DNA from: Bromus sterilis
Lineage: Eukaryota; Streptophyta; Magnoliopsida; Poales; Poaceae
Length of the DNA stretch: 64,000 nucleotides
Assembly: GCA_950022295.1 (NCBI GenBank)
Contig: OX465596.1
Coordinates: 125,964,501-126,028,500, forward strand
Direction: 5' to 3'
The notes below the pieces were generated by a model. That model was given only the letters and a program-made list of their open reading frames with translations, was not told the DNA's origin and did not search any database. The position numbers were made by a program, and so were the translations under genes. Positions 11,454 to 22,757 of the stretch are shown here, piece after piece. Positions within the stretch are counted from its first letter, which is position 1. The number at the start of each line of letters is the position of its first letter.

Positions 11454-14400
11454 ATGAGTGATGATCGTGCGTGGATGTACACTGGTCGCCCTAATCAGAA
11501 AGAGATCAACAATGAATGGGCAATGAAAACCAAGGAGTTTCTGAGAGCGGCGTTTGCAAATGGGCAGAGAAAAACCTGGTGCCCCTGTGTTAGGTGCGAC
11601 AATTATAAACAGGCGACAGGGGTGGATATGGGTAAACACTTGCAGAAGTGGGGTTATAAGCCTGGTTATACGGTGTGGAGCTTCCATGGCGAGTCTGGCG
11701 GACGACGGAGAGAGGAGGTGGTCCGTCAGCGCACGGATGAGTACGGAACCGGGATCGAAGACATGGTGCAGGACTTTGACGATGCGTGGGATGAGGACGA
11801 TGAGATGGAGGAATCTGCGAAGGCTTTCTATGAGATGTTGGAGTCTTCGAAACGTCCGCTGCACGCTCATACTTAGCTTTGTCAACTCGATGCCATCGCA
11901 TAGTTGATGGCTTTGAAGGCACAATTCAACTTAGGCACAGATTGCTACAATGCGATCACTACCCTAATTGGGCGGTTTCTACCAAAAGATCATGTTATGC
12001 CTGCAAACCTGTACCAATCGGATAAAATCCGCAAGGTACTTAAGATGCCCTATGAGCAGATACATGCTTGTAAAAATGGATGTTCTTTATTTAGGAAAGA
12101 GTATGCAGACGAAGACTATTGTCCCAAATGCAAGTCATCCAGGTATGTTGTGGTAGACAATGGTCAAGGTGAGAAGACGCAGACCAAAATACCCGTAAAT
12201 GTTCTTCGGTATCTTCCAGTGATACCAAGAATTCAACGCCTTTACATGATGGAAGAGACAGCCAGACAGATGACATGGCACAAACATGGGAAGAGAACAT
12301 AATTTGATGCAGATGGGAAGCCGATGTTGACTCACCCATCGGATGGTTCAGCATGGAAGCACTTTGATGAAAAACATTCGGAAAAAGCTAAGGAGCCAAG
12401 GCATTGCCGAATCGCCGTCGGCACAGATGGGTTCAATCCTTTCGGTCTGATGGCAGCCTCATACAGTTGTTGGCCTGTATTTGTCATGCCACTCAATCTC
12501 CTCCCCTCAGAGATTATGAAAAGGAAGAACATTTTCCTGACATTGATAATACCAGGGCCCAAATATCCGGGGAAGAATATGGATGTGTACATGCAATCGC
12601 TTAAGGAGGAATTGCAACAAGCTTGGGACGAAGGGTTCAAGACATACGATGCAGCTAGCAAAAAGACCTTCAAAATGCATGTTTGGTACCAGTACTCGAT
12701 GCATGACTTGCCGGCGTATGCGCTTTTCGCTGGCTTCTGTGTTCATGGAAAGTTCGGGTGCCCAACATGCAAGGCTGCTCTTCAGTTTCATTGGCTGAAG
12801 GCGGGTGGCAAGTATTCCTGCTTCGACTTGCATAGACAGTTTCTGCCTCCCAAGCATCCTTTTAGAAAAGACAAGAAGAACTTCATCAAAGGCAAAGTTG
12901 TCAAAAACCTGGCAGCACCTACGATGACGGGCGAACATGTCTTGGCACATTTGAACTCTCTCGAGCATGATCCAGAACGTCCCGGGTATTTTAAGGGATA
13001 TAATTCGGAACATGCCTGGACTCACAAGACATGCTTCTGGGATCTCCCCTACTTCCAAGACCTCGAACTTCCACACAATATTGACGTGATGCACACTGAA
13101 AAAAATATCGGCGAGGCCCTGTTTGGTACATTTTTCGGCATAGATGGGAAGTCAAAGGATAATCCTAAAGCTAGAGTCGACCAGGAGACTCTATGTGATA
13201 GACCCTCACAGAACATGCGACAGCCGAAAGGAAAGAAGAATTAGTCCAAGCCAAGGGCCTGGTTCAATATTGAAAGGGGGCATATCAGGGAAATTCTCTT
13301 GTGGGTGCAAAAAAGTTTGATGTTCCCCGATGGGTATGCAGCGAATCTGAGGAGGGGAGCGAGTCCTGAAAAACATAAAATATTTGGGCTGAAGAGTCAT
13401 GATTGGCACATATGGCTTGAGCGGGTAATGCCGGTGATGTTGCGCGGCTATATCCCCGAGGAAGAGTGGCTAGTACTGGCAGAACTGAGCTATTTCTTTC
13501 ATGTTCTTTGTGCTAAAGAACTATCCGATGGCGTGCTAGAAGACATGGAAGATATGGTGCCGGAGTTGCTCTGCAAGTTAGAGAAGATCTTCCACCGGGT
13601 TTTTTTAATCCGATGCAGCATTTGATATTGCATCTCCCGATCGAGGCAAGATTTGGGGGCCCTGTTCAAAATCGTTGGTGCTATTCAACGGAGAGAATGC
13701 AGAAGACGCTTCGAGCAAAATGTAAAAATAAACGTAGAATTGAAGCATCGATGGCCGAGGCTTTCATTACCGAGGAGGCGGAAAACTTCGTGACAGCACA
13801 TTATGAAGCCAAAAATCGCCATTTGCATAATCCAAAGCCTCGCTACAATACTGGCGACCCCAACGGCGTCAATCCAACCTCAGCCTATTCAAAGGGAAGC
13901 TCGGACCTGTTGGTGCTTTGAGAAATAAGATTTTGGATATCAAAGAATGGCAGACTCTTACACTGTATATCTTCCCCAACCTAATAGAAGTGCGACCGTA
14001 CATCGAGTAAGTGCTCGGTACGTACATTGTTTCGCAACTTCTAATAATTCTTGTTTCTTATTAATTCCCCTGAATTCATACAGTCGATACGTCGCCAAAT
14101 TCTCGAATGGAGTGGTTATTGAAAGTGATTCCATCGCAGAGTATGAGCTTCTTGCCAATCAAGGATACGGCAATCCTGGTTTCATCTCTTGGTTCAAACG
14201 AACGGTAAGTATCATTTGTTGGTTCGACCTATTTTTCACTAATATAACAATCCTTTCCTATAAAACTTATAGGAAAATGAGGAGCCTATGGACGCCGAAT
14301 TGAGACAAGTCGCTAATGGTTTGGACAATAAGGTCCGTGTATTTGAGAAATACGACATCAACGGGTATCGCTTTCGTACCGTTGATAAAGAGCGAAAAAT

Positions 14401-15097
14401 GGCCGATCGAAAAAGTACAAATTCGGGTGTCTCTACTGTCGGCGACGGAGGTATTGAGTATTATGGAAGAGTTGAAGCAATATACGAACTTCTATTCTAT
14501 GGTGAAAATCCTCCCAACGTCGTTGTCTTCAAATGTCATTGTTTTCTCCCGTCGAGGACTAGACGAACTCATTAACATGTAGGTCTAGTCGAAATTCGAC
14601 AAGACACCCATTTTAATGTCCCCGATGTCTATATTACGGCTCAACAGGCCACCCTGGTTTTCTATCTATCCTACCTCTGCCAAACGGTTGAAAACCTGAA
14701 AGGTTGGTATGTCGTTTATGATGTGCCACCTCATATTAGACCACCACCCCCAAATGAAGAGGATTATGTACCCTACATTGACCCGGAGACATATGAAGGA
14801 GAATTCTTCCAAGAAACACGCGTGATAAAAAAACGTTTCCGAAACCGCTCTACGCAACCCCAGAACATGGAAGAAGACAATGAGAGTGTACCCGCTAACG
14901 ATGATGTTGAAGAGCCTGAAGAAGAAGAGGTTACTGCTCCAGATGACCTGTCCATGCTTGACCGTTTACATAAAGGCCTTCCAAATGTTGGTGTTGTTGA
15001 ACCTGATGAGGCCATCATTATCGACGACACGCGTGATAGTGATGACGATCCTTCAATTGATCGCGGAGAAGATACCGATGATCCCGAATATTGTTAG
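11454..15097 (+). pseudogene. CACTA TNP2-type transposase
   Basis: The predicted product would cut and join transposon ends. The start at 11454 (MSDDRAWMY) opens a transposase-associated N-terminal domain with a CPCVRC motif. A Cys-rich segment follows at about 12061-12150 (CKNGC, CPKC), then the Transposase_21 core (about 12330-13240, with CPTCKA), a DUF4218-like domain (about 13600-13810, LPIEARFGGPV) and a DUF4216-like domain (about 14420-14740, FKCHC to KGWYVVYDVPPH), with an acidic tail to the stop at 15095-15097. Introns fit at 14007-14083 and 14205-14272. In-frame stops lie at 11874, 11901, 12300 and 13242. Frameshifts are likely near 13600 and 13895, and another near 14550. The domain names come from family knowledge. 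Confidence 0.85.
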
Positions 15098-15225
15098 TTG
15101 TATGCATGTCAACTTTAATTATATATATATATTCTCATTATTGCAGTAATTACTTTTGTATTATTAATTCTTTTTCTCATTGTACTAATTATTTTATTTT
15201 AATTCTTGGCAGGCTTGTGACAGAT

Positions 15226-17569
15226 ATGGAGGGTGAGACCTTAGGCTTGCGAGGGAGGGGTCATGCGCTCCCACCTCTGGCTCTACGGAGGTCTTTGCTC
15301 GAGAGTATTTCCTCGCCTCCTCCTTCTACTGATGAGGTGCCCAGGGGGAGAGGTCGGAAGATGACTGGGAGAGGCAAAGCAGGTGGTGGTCGCAGGAAAG
15401 GTAGACGGACACCTGCTGCTGCTTCCTCGCCGCCACCTCCGGCTGATTCACCAGAGCACTGCAGGGTGGATCCCTCCTCCGACACTCCGATCCACCAGCC
15501 TGAGGTGGAGGAGGAGGCTACGTCCACCCGCACGACTTGGAGTCCCTGGCCGGACCAGCCTGAGCAGCACACGCCTGAGGGGGAGGCTGGAGCCGAGCTG
15601 GACACTACGGATGAGGAGGAGGTGGCTGAGGGTACCACCGTGTACCAGCGTGGGGGTACACGGCTCCCGTCCGTGCCGGTGACTCCCGCCCATAAGTGGT
15701 TGATTACGCCTGATGGAGAGACGTAAGTGCACTTATACTCTCTTCCGGTACCTTCTATACTTATGTCTATCTGATGGCTTTGTCTTTTTATACTGCAGGG
15801 GTTGGATATACGGCAATGGTGTCTGCAATCCCAACTCCATCCTTGGTGTGCTCGTCAGGGAGAACTTCCCGGGGCTGGTTCAATTGCCCGGACCTGATGA
15901 GGTTCCGCAGCCTGGACTCAAATGGGAGCACTATTGTGATGCCCCGGCCCCGCCGGATACGACCATCAACGGGGTCGAATGCCACACCTGAGCCGACATG
16001 GTGATCAACGGCTTTTGGGTAATTTCTGTTTCACACAATAAAATCTTGACAATATCTAGTTGGTGCACTCATCAGTGTTGTCTCGTGCTATTGCAGGTCA
16101 ACTACAAGGTCGATGAGTCCAAGGAGCAGGAGGCGGAGGACGTGATAGTTGCAGAGGCCATGCGCCTCTTGCAGAACACAAGGCACGAGATGCGAGTGCA
16201 GGCGGTCCGTGACTACTACGCCAAGCAAGGGCGCAAGCGTAGCAAGAAGGACTGCCGCAAGAAGTTTCTGACCAGGGCCCAGTACATGACGGTAACCCTT
16301 CTTAAGTCTTGAATAGTTTGCTTGATTTGATTCCTATCTAGGCTACTTATTAGTTTCCTTGTTTACTAACTTAGGCGCCGCCGATATGGTGTGCGGACAA
16401 GATGGATTGTTGGGAGGTCATTGTGGACCACTGGTGCTCAGATGCCTGGTTGGCCGTCCACAACAATGCCAAGGACCGGCGCGCCCAAATGGTTGGTGTG
16501 CCACACCATCAAGACATCCGTAACTTAGCTGGTTACGGGCATAAATGGGTATGTGCAAATTCTTCTTTGCTTTGTCTTTTAGGCACCCACTTACTAATAT
16601 CATGCTTTGCTTTGTCTTTTAGGCGGACCATAATAAAACAGAGGTGCCTCAGGTGTTCGACATGTATGGCATGTCCCATACAGTGTCGTACAAGAAGGCC
16701 AAGGCGCTCTCAGAGCCGGATCTCGCCACTCCTTCGACTTTCACCATCATTTACGCCTATAGTAAGCTCAAGGCTTATACTGAGGTGGCGAAGGAGAAGC
16801 ACGGGGAGGCTTACACCCCGATTGGGAAGCCTATTGACCCGGAGCTGGTGATGATCTCTGGTGGCGGAAGGCGCCATGGCGCCATGGCCATTGGAGATAA
16901 GTTGATTAGGTGTGATAAGACTCTTCCTGAGATCAAGGCGGGCCAAACGAGTTCTTCTCCTGCTATAAGGACTCGTCCGCGGCCAGTCGACCTCGCTATC
17001 CAGGTTATCCATAAGAACTCTTGCATTCTTGTTTTCTCTCATCGAATATTACAATGCTAACTAGAGGAGTGGGGTTGCAGGAAGCTCTTGAGAAAGAGCG
17101 ACAGAACACCCAACGGTTACTGGAGGAGAAGGAGCGGTTGGAAGAGGAGAAGGCAGCGGAGAGAGAGCGGCTGGCGGAGGAGAGGACGGCGAAGGCTCTC
17201 GAGGAGGCCGCGGCACGACACGATGCATCGAACCGGGCCTTGTATGAGCTCTTCGTGGTAAGTCACTTTTTCATATTCACCCAAAGAATGCATGTTATAA
17301 ATTTTTTTATATTACTAACTAATATGATTGACTCATGAAAAACAAATGTGCAGACTATGTGCGAGAAGACTGGTCAGGCCGCTCCACCGATGCCGATCAT
17401 TTCTCCTGTGGGGACGGTGAGTATCTTTCGATGATCATCAATACCATATTGAGTGGCGTCGTGCTAACCTCTAGTTGATCTTTTCGTGCAGCATAACTAT
17501 CGGGCTGCGTCCCTTGACCCTTCTCCACCGTCAACATCGGCCAACCCGACGGATGCTTCTCAGCCTTGA
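15226..17569 (+). pseudogene. Second CACTA gene, Ptta/En/Spm plant transposase-like with coiled coil, eight exons
   Basis: Clean GT-AG boundaries join exons 15226-15722, 15799-16018, 16097-16291, 16375-16548, 16623-17003, 17081-17257, 17354-17416 and 17492-17569. The N-terminus is Gly/Arg then Pro/Ser/acidic and looks disordered. The middle (exons 2 to 5) has the conserved En/Spm pattern including CWEVIVDHWCSDAWLA. Exon 6 codes for a Glu/Arg-rich coiled coil (EALEKERQNTQRLLEEKE). In related elements the second gene acts with transposase and binds subterminal repeats. One in-frame TGA at 15989-15991 in exon 2 breaks the frame, unless that exon is spliced differently. An untranslated upstream exon is possible (AG acceptor at 15211-15212). 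Confidence 0.8.
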
Positions 17570-17589
17570 GGGCTACACTCCGGTAAGTT

Positions 17590-17996
17590 GTCTTCTATTT
17601 TGCTTTATTAATGCTTAGTTAGCTTGATTTGCTCACAAAATGGTAAAGTTAGTTTGATTCCCTAAAAAAATGCTAAGTTAGCTTAATTGGCTCAAAAAAT
17701 TGTAAAGTTAGCTTAATTACCTCAAAAAAATGCTAAAGTGAGCTTAATTTACTGAAAATATGAAAAAGTTGGCTTCATTTGATCAAAATTGCTAAAGTTA
17801 GCTTAAATTGCTCAAAAATGGTAAAGTTAGCTTAATTACCTCAAAAAATGCTAAAGTGAGCTTAATTTACTGAAAATATGATAAAGTTGGCTTCATTTGA
17901 TCAAAATTGCTAAAGTTAGCTTAATTGGCTCAAAAAAAATGCTAAGTTAGCTTCATTTCCTCAAAATATGCTAAAGTTATCTCAATTTGATTACAA
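17590..17996. repeat. AT-rich tandem repeats downstream of the second CACTA gene
   Basis: The basic unit of about 31-33 bp is GCTAAAGTTAGCTTAATTG followed by a CTCAAAAA run, repeated about a dozen times. A higher-order unit of about 127 bp (with the AAAGTGAGCTTAATTTACTG and GTTGGCTTCATTTGATC variants) occurs twice, around 17703-17815 and 17820-17935. Confidence 0.85.
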
Positions 17997-18016
17997 TTGC
18001 TTCTTTATTTCCTCAA

Positions 18017-18125
18017 TAAGAAGAAGAAGAAGAAAGAGAAGAAGAATTTCTTCTTCTCTTTCTTCTTCTTCTTTTTTTTATTATCTTCTTCTCCTTCTTC
18101 TCCTTCTTCTCCTTATTCTTCTTAT
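18017..18125. repeat. AAG/CTT microsatellite with palindrome
   Basis: A purine run of AAG repeats (about 18018-18046) is followed at once by its mirror complement (TTC repeats to about 18073), giving an inverted repeat of about 27 bp per arm, then more TTC/CTTC repeats. Confidence 0.85.
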
Positions 18126-18464
18126 AACTTTCTTAGCTTCATTTTGCAGATTTACTTCAAGGGAGTCATGCTATGATGGAATGGTGCATTTGGACTTGTA
18201 GCTTAGTTTTATGAACTGTTTTGGTCACTTGTAGCTTAGTCACTATGTAGTATGTATATACTTTGTGTTTGGAGAACATGTGTTTGATCACTTGTGTGTT
18301 TGAGACTATATGAGACTATATATATAAATGCATATAGGTTTGGTTGATCAACATGTGTGGGTGCTTAAACTGCTGTTGGAGAAGATGTATATGTATATAT
18401 ATTGCTATATTTTTGTCAAATGCAGGGATTTAAAAGGAAACTGAAAAAACAGAGGCTATACAGC

Positions 18465-18987
18465 CTCTTTGCCGTCTGCAAGCTGTCGGCAAAGGCTTTT
18501 GCCGTCTGCTTGCAGTTGGCAAAGCGGACACGTGGCGCCCGGCTGTGCAATCTGGCAACAGCTGGGTGACCATTTGGTTATTATGCCGTCTGCCTCCGGC
18601 AAGGCCGACGGCAAAGTGGGGAGGTTTGCCGTCTGTCAGTAGACGGCATTAACGGCCTGACGGAGCCGGCCGGCCGGTCATGATACCGTCTGCCTCCGGA
18701 ATGGCAGACGGCAAAGTTGGGAGGTTTGCCGTCTGTCAGTGGACGGAAAATCCCGCCGTTAACGGCCTGACGGCGCCGACTGGCAAAGGTTCGCCGTCAC
18801 GCCCGCTCTATCGTCTTCTTGCACAAAAGCGCACGGCAAAGGTTGTTTGCCGTCCGTCGATTTCCGGCAGACGGCAAAGCACCCCTTTGCCGAAGAAATA
18901 GCGGACGGGTGCTTTGCCGTGCGTGGGCAGACGGCAAAGTCCTTTGCCGTCCGCCATATAGGTGTTTGCCGTCCGCCGAGGCAGACG
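18465..18987. repeat. CACTA subterminal repeats, right
   Basis: At least a dozen copies of TTTGCCGTCTG-type motifs in both orientations are interleaved with GC-rich spacers. A stretch of about 100 bp (near 18590-18660 and 18680-18770) is locally duplicated. Confidence 0.85.
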
Positions 18988-19011
18988 GCAAACTGGTGAA
19001 TTCCAGTAGTG
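18988..19011 (-). repeat. CACTA terminal inverted repeat, right
   Basis: Exact 24-base reverse complement of 9567-9590, ending TAGTG and followed by the AGG duplication. Confidence 0.95.
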
Positions 19012-20272
19012 AGGGATAATGATAACAAGTAAAAGCAGTAAAGTAAATATAGCGTGGAAACAATAATGAGGATATGGACCGGGATACGTGATGTTCGCTA
19101 GTGATGTCTCTCTCCCAAAAGACGATAAAATTGCTATGCGAGGTAAAAAAATTACAGAAAGGCAATTGACAGGATTATGATTGCCTCGCAATGCTAACTA
19201 TGCTACAAAAGAAAGGATGAGGTTCAAAAGCACAGGCAGTACGCCAAGATAAGTAGACCGAAATCCATCTGCATCTACTACCAATCATCCACCTTGAGAT
19301 ATCTATCCAGAACATCTCGCTGGTATTAAGTTGGGAGCCCCACCCAAAGTGTAAACCCAAAGCAAAAGACAACTGCATTAAAAAGAACTCTGCGTAAAGT
19401 AAACAATCCTTGTGACCGCGGTCACAAGCACCGTTGTTTTCCCCCTTGTGGCAACAGCACATCCCCTAGACTCATGTTTCTGTCACTCAAGCGTGTCATC
19501 GGGGGGCATGAACCCACAATCTAGCACAACGTTCCCTCTTGAAGTCACTACCTACTACTTGGCCAAAGCAATAAACAGCAATGGAGAACATGCAAGAATT
19601 ACTTAGGAACAAAAATAGAAGAGATAAAAACCAAATATATTACTCTATCACAATCTGAACATAATCTCATAATCCATCAGATCCTATCAAACTCAACATA
19701 GCAATAGCAGAAATATTACAAAGGTGCCTCGATCATGTAGGGAAGCTCACGAGGTCTAAACAATGAAGATCAAAGAGGGGAGGAGAACATCACATAGCTA
19801 CTAATCACGGACCCATGGTCCAAGGAAAACTACTCACGAGACAGAGGCGAGTTCGCGGAATACGGTTCCTCTTCTGGAGTTTTCCCGTGACGGAGAATAA
19901 ATAGGCGAAGGGGGGCAGCCAGAGGTGGACCAGGGGCCCCAGGCGCCCCCCTGGCGCGGCCAGGGGTGGGGCCGCGCCGGCTGGCCGCCTGGGCCCCCCT
20001 GGCTCCCCTCTGGCCCCTCCCGGGCTCTTCGCGAAGCTTCCTCCAAGCTGATTTTTTATCTGAATTTTCCCGAATTTTTCTGGCACTTTTTATATGGGGG
20101 AAAACTGAAATAGAAAAACAGCAGAAAACAGGAACTGGCACTGGGGTGCACTGAGTTAATAGGTTAGTCTAAATATTATCAAAAGTGTATGAAAGTGTAT
20201 CTAGAACATAGCAATATCACACAAAACATGCATGGAGCAAGCAGAAATTATTGATACATTTTGGACGTATCA
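19012..20272 (-). repeat. Athila-like LTR, 5' copy, second segment
   Basis: It starts with the second AGG of the CACTA duplication and continues the LTR to its terminal CA at 20271-20272. Relative to the other LTR it lacks 118 bp at the junction 19841-19843. The deletion ends at an ACA that occurs at both breakpoints in the intact LTR. Confidence 0.9.
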
Positions 20273-21254
20273 CGGACGCAGAGGATATAGTCAAGAAGTG
20301 CGACGGATGCCAGCTCTATGACAAACAAGCTCATGTGCCGGCTCAAGAACTCAGGATGATCCCTATCACTTGGCCCTTTGCGGTGTGGGGGCTTGATATG
20401 GTGGGACCTTTCAAAAGGTCAGCCAACAAGAATACACACTTATTAGTGGCAGTGGATAATTCACCAAGTGGGTCGATCCAGAGCCGATCAGCAAATGCGA
20501 TGCAGCAACGACGCTAAAATTCTTGAAAAAGATAATATACAGATTCGGCTACCCCCATAGCATCATCACTGATAATGGGTCTAACCTATCAGAGGGGGTT
20601 AAGCAACGATTCTATCGGAACGAGCACATCCGACTCGACCTTGCGTTAGTGGCTCACCCACAGACCAATGCACAAGCCGAGAGAGCAAACCAAGAGTTGG
20701 TCCGAGGCATCAAACCCTGACTCTTTATTCCTTTGGAAAGGACGCCGGGTTGCTGGGAGGAATAATTTACCTCAATATTGTTGAGTATCAGGACGACTCC
20801 TAACAGGTCGATAGGCTACGCAGCTTTCTTCCTGGTCTATGGAGAAGAAGTCGTTCTCCCAAGTGAAATCCGTCACGACTCACCCAGGGTCACAGCTTAT
20901 GTGGAAGACGACGATGAAAAAGCGTGGCAGGACGCCTTGGATGTTCTCGATGAAAAACGAGAACTAGCAGCAGCTCAGTCGGCTATCTACTAACAAGATC
21001 TGCGACGATATCATAGTTGTCGTATCAGAAGTTACAATTTCCAGGAAGGTGACTTAGTCCTCCGCCTCATACAAAAAAAGGATGGAATGCACAACTTATC
21101 TTCTCCATTGGAAGGACCGTTTGTGGTCAGCAAGAACCTGTACAATGGATCCTACTACCTGGTTGATATACGCGAGAAGGCAAAGTCACGCACATCCATG
21201 GAGGAGACTCCTAGGCCGTGGAACATTGCACATCTCTGTCCATATTATACTTGA
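20273..21254 (+). pseudogene. Tat-type gypsy pol, second part: integrase
   Basis: It continues the frame broken at 2678, after the CGGAC duplication at 20273-20277. The CDGCQ of the integrase zinc finger comes first. Then the catalytic core has the first Asp in WGLDMVGPF, the second in ITDNGS, and the Glu in AQAERANQEL. A C-terminal domain with EGDLVLRL follows, ending at TGA 21252-21254. A one-base loss near 20460 shifts the frame. In-frame stops follow at 20718, 20763 and 20991. Integrase would insert the cDNA copy. This copy cannot produce it. Confidence 0.88.
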
Positions 21255-21284
21255 GTAGAACGGGGACACTATTGTACAAGTTGA

Positions 21285-21640
21285 CATTCGTCGCACCGGC
21301 TTTCGCTGCATAATAAATAAGTCGATTTTCATCGAATTGGGCTTTCGCCATAGTTAAACTAATAAGTCGATTTTCATCGCATTTAGGCTATCGCCATATT
21401 TAACATATAACTTAACTTTCGTCGCAAATAGGCTATCGCCATACCTAACACCAAGTCGATTTTCATCGCACCAGGCTATCGCCACATCTAAAGTCGATCT
21501 TCATCGCACCAGGCTATCGCCACATCTAAATTCGATCTTCATTGCACTAGGCTTTCGCCACATCTAAAGTCGATCTTCATCGCACTAGGCTTTGGCCACT
21601 AAAGTCGACTCTCGTCATACCGGCTCTCGCCCCACTTATG
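21285..21640. repeat. Tandem repeats, about 45-50 bp unit, downstream of pol
   Basis: Seven or eight degenerate units share AAGTCGATYTTCATCGCA and GGCTATCGCCA. Units are about 45-50 bp and become more regular to the right. Such minisatellite tracts in the 3' non-coding region are a feature of Tat-type elements. Confidence 0.85.
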
Positions 21641-22239
21641 CATAAAATCAACTTTCATATTGTATATTCTTTCATACATATTGCATCATAAATTACATAT
21701 TTTACACCTTTTCTCAGAGACTTGGGGCCTTGATCAACCCTCTATCGTCTCTGAGCATGTATATTTCTTAGTCAGGCGAATCGGGGAGCTCAATGATACT
21801 CATTGACTCTTGACTGAGAAGTCGGCATATATATGTAAAACTCCACATCTGTATGACTTAGTCAGGGGAAGTAGGGGAGTTTGATGGCACAGATCGACTC
21901 TTAACCGAAGAAATCCCGGCATATACATGAATTGCCCACCCACGCCGTTTGGCATGTATAGCTCAAGCTCATATGAATAACGCGAACCCAGTTGGTCTAC
22001 ACTTTGGGGGCTTACATAAAACGCCTATCGAGTTTAGTCCTTAGATCCGGGCACGCTAGTCATATAAGCTGGTTTTATAGAGAAGTTTCGACTCTTGAAA
22101 CAATAATCTCTCTCAACGCGAGAAGATGAGGCATGAGTCGACTTCTACTAGCCTTTGCACTTCATATTTTTCATATAAGCATCATGATCAATTAACCATA
22201 ATAATTTTTTTCCTTTCAGACAAAAGTTAGACCTATGTG

Positions 22240-22515
22240 ACTCGGCACAGCATCCATATGCATATGCCGACTCATGGGGACTACACCTCAAAGTTTCTTC
22301 TCAAACAAAGGCTCGGTACAGCACCCAGATGCATACACCGACTCTTGGGGAGTAACACTTCAAATTTTTTCTATTCAATATTTTGCACGACGCCACAATG
22401 ATCATACCAACTCTTGGGGAGTATTACTTCAAAATTTATATGACCTGGTACGGCACACAACGTGACCACACCAACTCTTGAGGGATACAAGTCGATCTGT
22501 CTTATGAGTCAATGA
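22240..22515. repeat. Second tandem-repeat tract, about 60-75 bp unit
   Basis: About four units each contain a CGGYACAGC-like start, then CCGACTCTTGGGGAGTA and a CTTCAAA end. The units vary more in length than in the first tract. Between the tracts (21641-22239) I see only unique-looking non-coding sequence of the same element. Confidence 0.75.
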
Positions 22516-22757
22516 ATGACACAAGGCTATTCTGAATCGACTCAGGGGGCTACAGATACAAATACTATCAAGACATATCGGCTCTTATACATTTTGCAAA
22601 GAATTAAAATTCAGGAATAAAACCGACTTACAAGCTTGATGGGAAATTACAAAAATTATTCATCAACGACCGAGTCTTACATCAGAAGGAGAAGCCTTAC
22701 ATTGCAGGAAAGTAAAGGCCAAAGTCGGCAAAATACTACTAAGTAAAAACTATAGCT

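Larger units (their letters stand above)
9567..19011 (+). mobile_element. CACTA (En/Spm) DNA transposon, 9445 bp, two genes
   Basis: The ends are 24-bp perfect inverted repeats (9567-9590 and 18988-19011) starting CACTACTGGAATTCACC. Dense subterminal TTTGCCGTCTG motifs lie in both orientations at both ends, and a 3-bp AGG duplication flanks the element. Inside are two co-oriented genes: a TNP2-type transposase (11454-15097) and a second spliced gene with an En/Spm-family domain and coiled coil (15226-17569). Both have premature stops, so this copy is probably not autonomous, but its ends are intact and it could respond to transposase from elsewhere. Confidence 0.93.
2684..20272 (-). mobile_element. 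Non-autonomous Athila-like gypsy retrotransposon (gag-protease only), minus strand, carrying a CACTA insertion
   Basis: Two LTRs (2684-4300 and 9324-20272, the latter interrupted) flank about 5 kb of internal DNA. On the minus strand the LTR starts TGATACGTCC and ends GAAGCCATCA. The primer site at 9294-9311 matches the tRNA-Asp type site used by Athila-clade elements. Only gag and an aspartic protease are coded. No reverse transcriptase, RNase H or integrase is present in the 2.8 kb between protease and the 3' LTR, so it must have been mobilised by an autonomous relative. It lies inside a Tat-type pol with a CGGAC duplication. Confidence 0.88.

Noticed and set aside
21285..21640. Regularly spaced repeats resembling a CRISPR array
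   Set aside because: The repeats are head-to-tail minisatellite units without unique spacers, in a plant retrotransposon 3' region.
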